Below, one piece after another: positions 19,919 to 21,605 of a stretch of DNA of 21,605 nt (position 1 is its first letter; each line of letters starts with the position of its first letter). The notes under the pieces are model-generated. The model was given only the letters and a program-made list of their open reading frames with translations, did not search any database and was not told the origin of the DNA. The position numbers and the translations under genes are program-made. Source of the stretch: Planctomycetaceae bacterium (GTDB taxonomy: Bacteria > Planctomycetota > Planctomycetia > Pirellulales > Thermoguttaceae); the NCBI GenBank assembly GCA_031267635.1, contig JAIRYX010000136.1, forward strand, positions 1 through 21,605. The letters run 5' to 3'.

Positions 19919-19959
19919 CAGTTGCCGTGCGAAGATCTTTGGGTTAGGTTGGGCAACTG
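19919..19959 (-). terminator. Possible hairpin downstream of the lipoprotein gene
   Basis: An 8-bp inverted repeat, cagttgcc (19919-19926) and ggcaactg (19952-19959), lies 33 nt after the lipoprotein stop on the minus strand. There is no following U run and the loop is 25 nt, so terminator function is weakly supported. Confidence 0.25.
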
Positions 19960-19992
19960 AAGAGTTACGATTTTTATATGCTATAAGATGTT

Positions 19993-20175
19993 TTATTTTA
20001 TAGCGTCCGCAGGCGGAAACGGATCGTTTTCAACCATTTTTTTAAATTCTCTGGCATTTTTTTTGTAGGAAGCGTCGTTCGAGGAAAAAACGCGAAAACC
20101 GCCTTTACAACCAGCCGTCATAATCAAAAGCGTTAGCAAAACAATCAAAAAAAATCGTACTAAATATTGGAACAT
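19993..20175 (-). CDS. Small lipoprotein
   Basis: A 60-residue protein with a classic lipoprotein signal. Residues 1-22 have a basic R7 and a hydrophobic core (FFLIVLLTLLIM), then the lipobox TAGC with Cys23 as the predicted lipidation site. The mature part is only 38 residues, hydrophilic and basic with a KKNAREFKKMVENDPFPPAD stretch. There is no conserved domain to name a function. It would be exported, lipid-modified and anchored to a membrane. The start at 20175 is the only ATG giving a full signal peptide; no strong ribosome binding site precedes it. It diverges from truA across 164 bp. The small size leaves some risk that it is fortuitous, but the intact lipobox argues for a real gene. 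Confidence 0.75.
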   Translation of the reverse strand: MFQYLVRFFLIVLLTLLIMTAGCKGGFRVFSSNDASYKKNAREFKKMVENDPFPPADAIK

Positions 20176-20216
20176 GGCAAAATTTGGAAATTGATTTCAA
20201 AAATGTATCGATTATC

Positions 20217-20238
20217 ATTACAAAATAACGTTTGTAAT
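20217..20238. promoter_or_regulatory. Palindromic site between the divergent lipoprotein and truA genes
   Basis: The 8-bp arms attacaaa (20217-20224) and tttgtaat (20231-20238) are separated by 6 bases. The site lies in the 164-bp divergent spacer, where an operator would be expected, but chance is not excluded in such AT-rich DNA. Confidence 0.3.
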
Positions 20239-20339
20239 CGCTCAATTTCGTTTTTTATCAATTTTATGGTTTTAAAACAAGAGGAAAATTTTTCACAAAA
20301 TCATTTTTCAACAGGAAAAATCTTATTGGAAATAAAACT

Positions 20340-21179
20340 ATGTCAGAAATTTCGCGGCGGATTCGGTTGGATATTGCCTATAAAGGGACAAACTATCACG
20401 GATGGCAACGTTATTATAGTTTGCCGACAATCCAAGGGAAAATCGAAACGGCATTGGAAAAAATTATCGGGCGCAAAGACGACGGTTCGCAGATTTGGAC
20501 AACCGGCAGTAGCCGTACCGACGCCGGAGTTCATGCGTTTAACCAAGTCGCAACGTTCAATACCGAAAGCGCGATTCCTGCGGAACGATTTGCATTTGCG
20601 CTCAACGCCAAATTGCCGTCTGATATTCGGGTGTGGCAAAGCTCAGAAGTTGCGCCGGATTTCCATCCGATTAGAAATTGTGTGCGAAAAAAATATCGTT
20701 ATCTGATTAGCGATTCGCGTATCTTATTGCCGTTTCTTCGTGACTCGGTTTGGGATTGGCGTTCCAGTCCGTTGAATGATGAAGTCATGCACGAGGCGGC
20801 GCAGATACTTGTCGGCGAACATGATTTTGCGAGTTTTCAATCGTGCGGTTCGCCGCGTCTTACAACGGTACGAACGATTTTCAACATTTCCGTGCAACGA
20901 AAAGAATTTTCAATTCCGTTTGACTTTGCGTTTCCGGGAGTAACATCGCCATTGATTCTGATTGAAGTGGAAGGAAGCGGTTTTTTGTACCACATGGTGC
21001 GAACAATTGCCGGAACGCTCACGAATGTTGGAAAGAAACTCACAATCGACGACGCGAAACAATATATTCAACAGGTGCTCGACGCGAAAAAACGTTCCGT
21101 AGCGGGAATCACAGCTCCCGCCGCAGGGCTTTATCTTGTATCAATTGAATTTCAGCAACCAAAGAAGAGCAGTGAATGA
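20340..21179 (+). CDS. truA: tRNA pseudouridine(38-40) synthase TruA
   Basis: 279 residues, about the usual TruA length. TruA isomerises uridines 38, 39 and 40 in the anticodon arm of tRNAs to pseudouridine in the cytoplasm. The catalytic motif SSRTDAGVHA is present with Asp61 as nucleophile. Further conserved blocks are DIAYKGTNYHGWQ (11-23), VRKKYRYLI (around Tyr119), HDFASFQ, EGSGFLYHMVRTIAGTL and the C-terminal AGITAPAAGLYL. The start at 20340 gives the expected N-terminus; a weak GGA lies 9 bases upstream and no longer in-frame ATG is plausible. It is transcribed alone, divergent from the lipoprotein gene, with an IS5-type element downstream. The N- and C-termini look intact, so the gene is probably functional. 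Confidence 0.97.
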   Translation: MSEISRRIRLDIAYKGTNYHGWQRYYSLPTIQGKIETALEKIIGRKDDGSQIWTTGSSRTDAGVHAFNQVATFNTESAIPAERFAFALNAKLPSDIRVWQSSEVAPDFHPIRNCVRKKYRYLISDSRILLPFLRDSVWDWRSSPLNDEVMHEAAQILVGEHDFASFQSCGSPRLTTVRTIFNISVQRKEFSIPFDFAFPGVTSPLILIEVEGSGFLYHMVRTIAGTLTNVGKKLTIDDAKQYIQQVLDAKKRSVAGITAPAAGLYLVSIEFQQPKKSSE

Positions 21180-21200
21180 TGAACGATAAGTGGTAAAGTC

Positions 21201-21231
21201 TAGCCGCGCGCCGGTTCTATCGGGCTACGGC
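21201..21231 (+). terminator. Possible weak hairpin after truA
   Basis: tagc (21201-21204) and ccg pair with cgg and gcta (21221-21227) around a short loop, with a bulge. It lies about 20 nt after the truA stop and is GC-rich amid AT-rich DNA. There is no clear U run directly after it, so the call is weak. Confidence 0.25.
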
Positions 21232-21246
21232 AAAAGGGAATTTTGG

Positions 21247-21290
21247 GGTTGTTTCGTTTTTTGGGGGGACAATATTTGAAAACGTAATAG
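21247..21290 (+). repeat. 43-bp dispersed direct repeat, copy 2
   Basis: Matches 19548-19590, with the same core gggacaatatttgaaaacg followed by t and aatag, and one extra g in the G run. It lies upstream of the putative IS5-type left end, separated from it by about 57 bp. Confidence 0.7.
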
Positions 21291-21347
21291 AAAACCATGG
21301 CGTCAGTTGCTCAGACCAAATCAATCCGTACTGGACAATAATTGTAG

Positions 21348-21368
21348 GGAATTTCTAAAAACCCTCCC
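21348..21368 (+). repeat. Putative left terminal repeat of an IS5-type element
   Basis: ttctaaaaaccctccc with its preceding ggaat resembles both ends of the 81-bp element at 19594-19674. It lies about 72 bases before the transposase start, a plausible place for an insertion-sequence end. The right end and the target duplication are outside the window, so the boundary is approximate. Confidence 0.45.
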
Positions 21369-21440
21369 TTTTCCATGGCATTGGTTGTTATTAAAATGTT
21401 GGCACTTGTATTTTTCATTTTTCCCCGTTTTTTCATTTAA

Positions 21441-21605
21441 ATGATGTTTAATTCTTCCCAGTCCCCATCGTTTTTTGATATTGAAAATCAATTGGATAAA
21501 ATTCATGAGCTGAACAATTTTCTTGTTCGTCTTAATTTTCTCGTGAATTGGAATAGTTTTATTGATATATTAGCGACATTGCGTTCGCCGCATGATCCAT
21601 CTCAC
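21441..21605 (+). CDS. IS5-type transposase, N-terminal part (runs off the window)
   Basis: The 55 visible codons begin MMFNSSQSPSFFDIENQLDK and continue IHELNNFLVRLNFLVNWNSF, then IDILATLRSPHDPS. The S-F-F-D-x-E-x-x-L-x-K, L-V-R-L and V-x-W-x-x-F pattern is the usual N-terminal segment of IS5-family DDE transposases. It precedes the catalytic domain, which lies outside the window. An in-frame TAA (21438-21440) directly before the ATG fixes the start at 21441 or 21444; no ribosome binding site is evident, as is common for transposases. Whether the element is intact cannot be seen. Confidence 0.75.
   Translation, partial: MMFNSSQSPSFFDIENQLDKIHELNNFLVRLNFLVNWNSFIDILATLRSPHDPSH

Noticed and set aside
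20167..20706. A 179-codon plus-strand frame overlapping truA
   Set aside because: It overlaps truA in another frame, while the TruA frame carries every conserved motif.
21295..21387. Two ccatggc-containing strings near the putative IS left end, as a target-site duplication
   Set aside because: They are 78 bases apart on the same side of the element and only partly similar, so they do not form a target duplication.

Overview
The window looks like part of a chromosome from a planctomycete (Planctomycetota), probably a low-GC, perhaps host-associated member of the Pirellulales-type lineages. The phylum call rests on one enormous exported-protein gene with the domain set typical of planctomycete giant proteins: an N-terminal FEDRILLS motif, a matrixin-like domain, right-handed beta-helices, DGE-type modules, GEVED domains, an SdrD-like B domain, Calx-beta and propeller repeats. 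The finer lineage is a guess.

Layout. Bases 1-19034 are a single minus-strand reading frame that starts at 19034 and has no stop before the window edge. It is at least 6,344 codons long (roughly 0.7 MDa) and its C-terminus lies outside the window. I read the translation by eye; the frame is the same at both ends and no interruption was seen. All other ORFs in 1-19034 are shadows of it. Bases 19035-19992 are AT-rich and gene-free, but full of small repeats: a possible promoter, a perfect 14-bp hairpin, one copy of a 43-bp dispersed repeat, an 81-bp miniature inverted-repeat element and a long imperfect palindrome of about 220 bp. A 60-aa lipoprotein gene (minus, 19993-20175) diverges from truA (plus, 20340-21179). 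After truA come the second copy of the 43-bp repeat and the apparent left end of an IS5-type insertion sequence, whose transposase starts at 21441 and runs off the right edge.

How the parts fit. The giant protein is probably a cell-surface or secreted multidomain protein; its domains suggest adhesion or structural roles. Two features stand out. Its metzincin-like protease domain has lost every zinc ligand. A block of about 650 residues, predicted to be alpha-helical, interrupts an otherwise beta-rich protein inside a jelly-roll-like domain. truA is a housekeeping tRNA-modification gene with no evident functional link to the giant gene. The intergenic repeats share ends with the IS5-type element, which suggests that the spacers on both sides of truA have been colonised by related mobile sequences.
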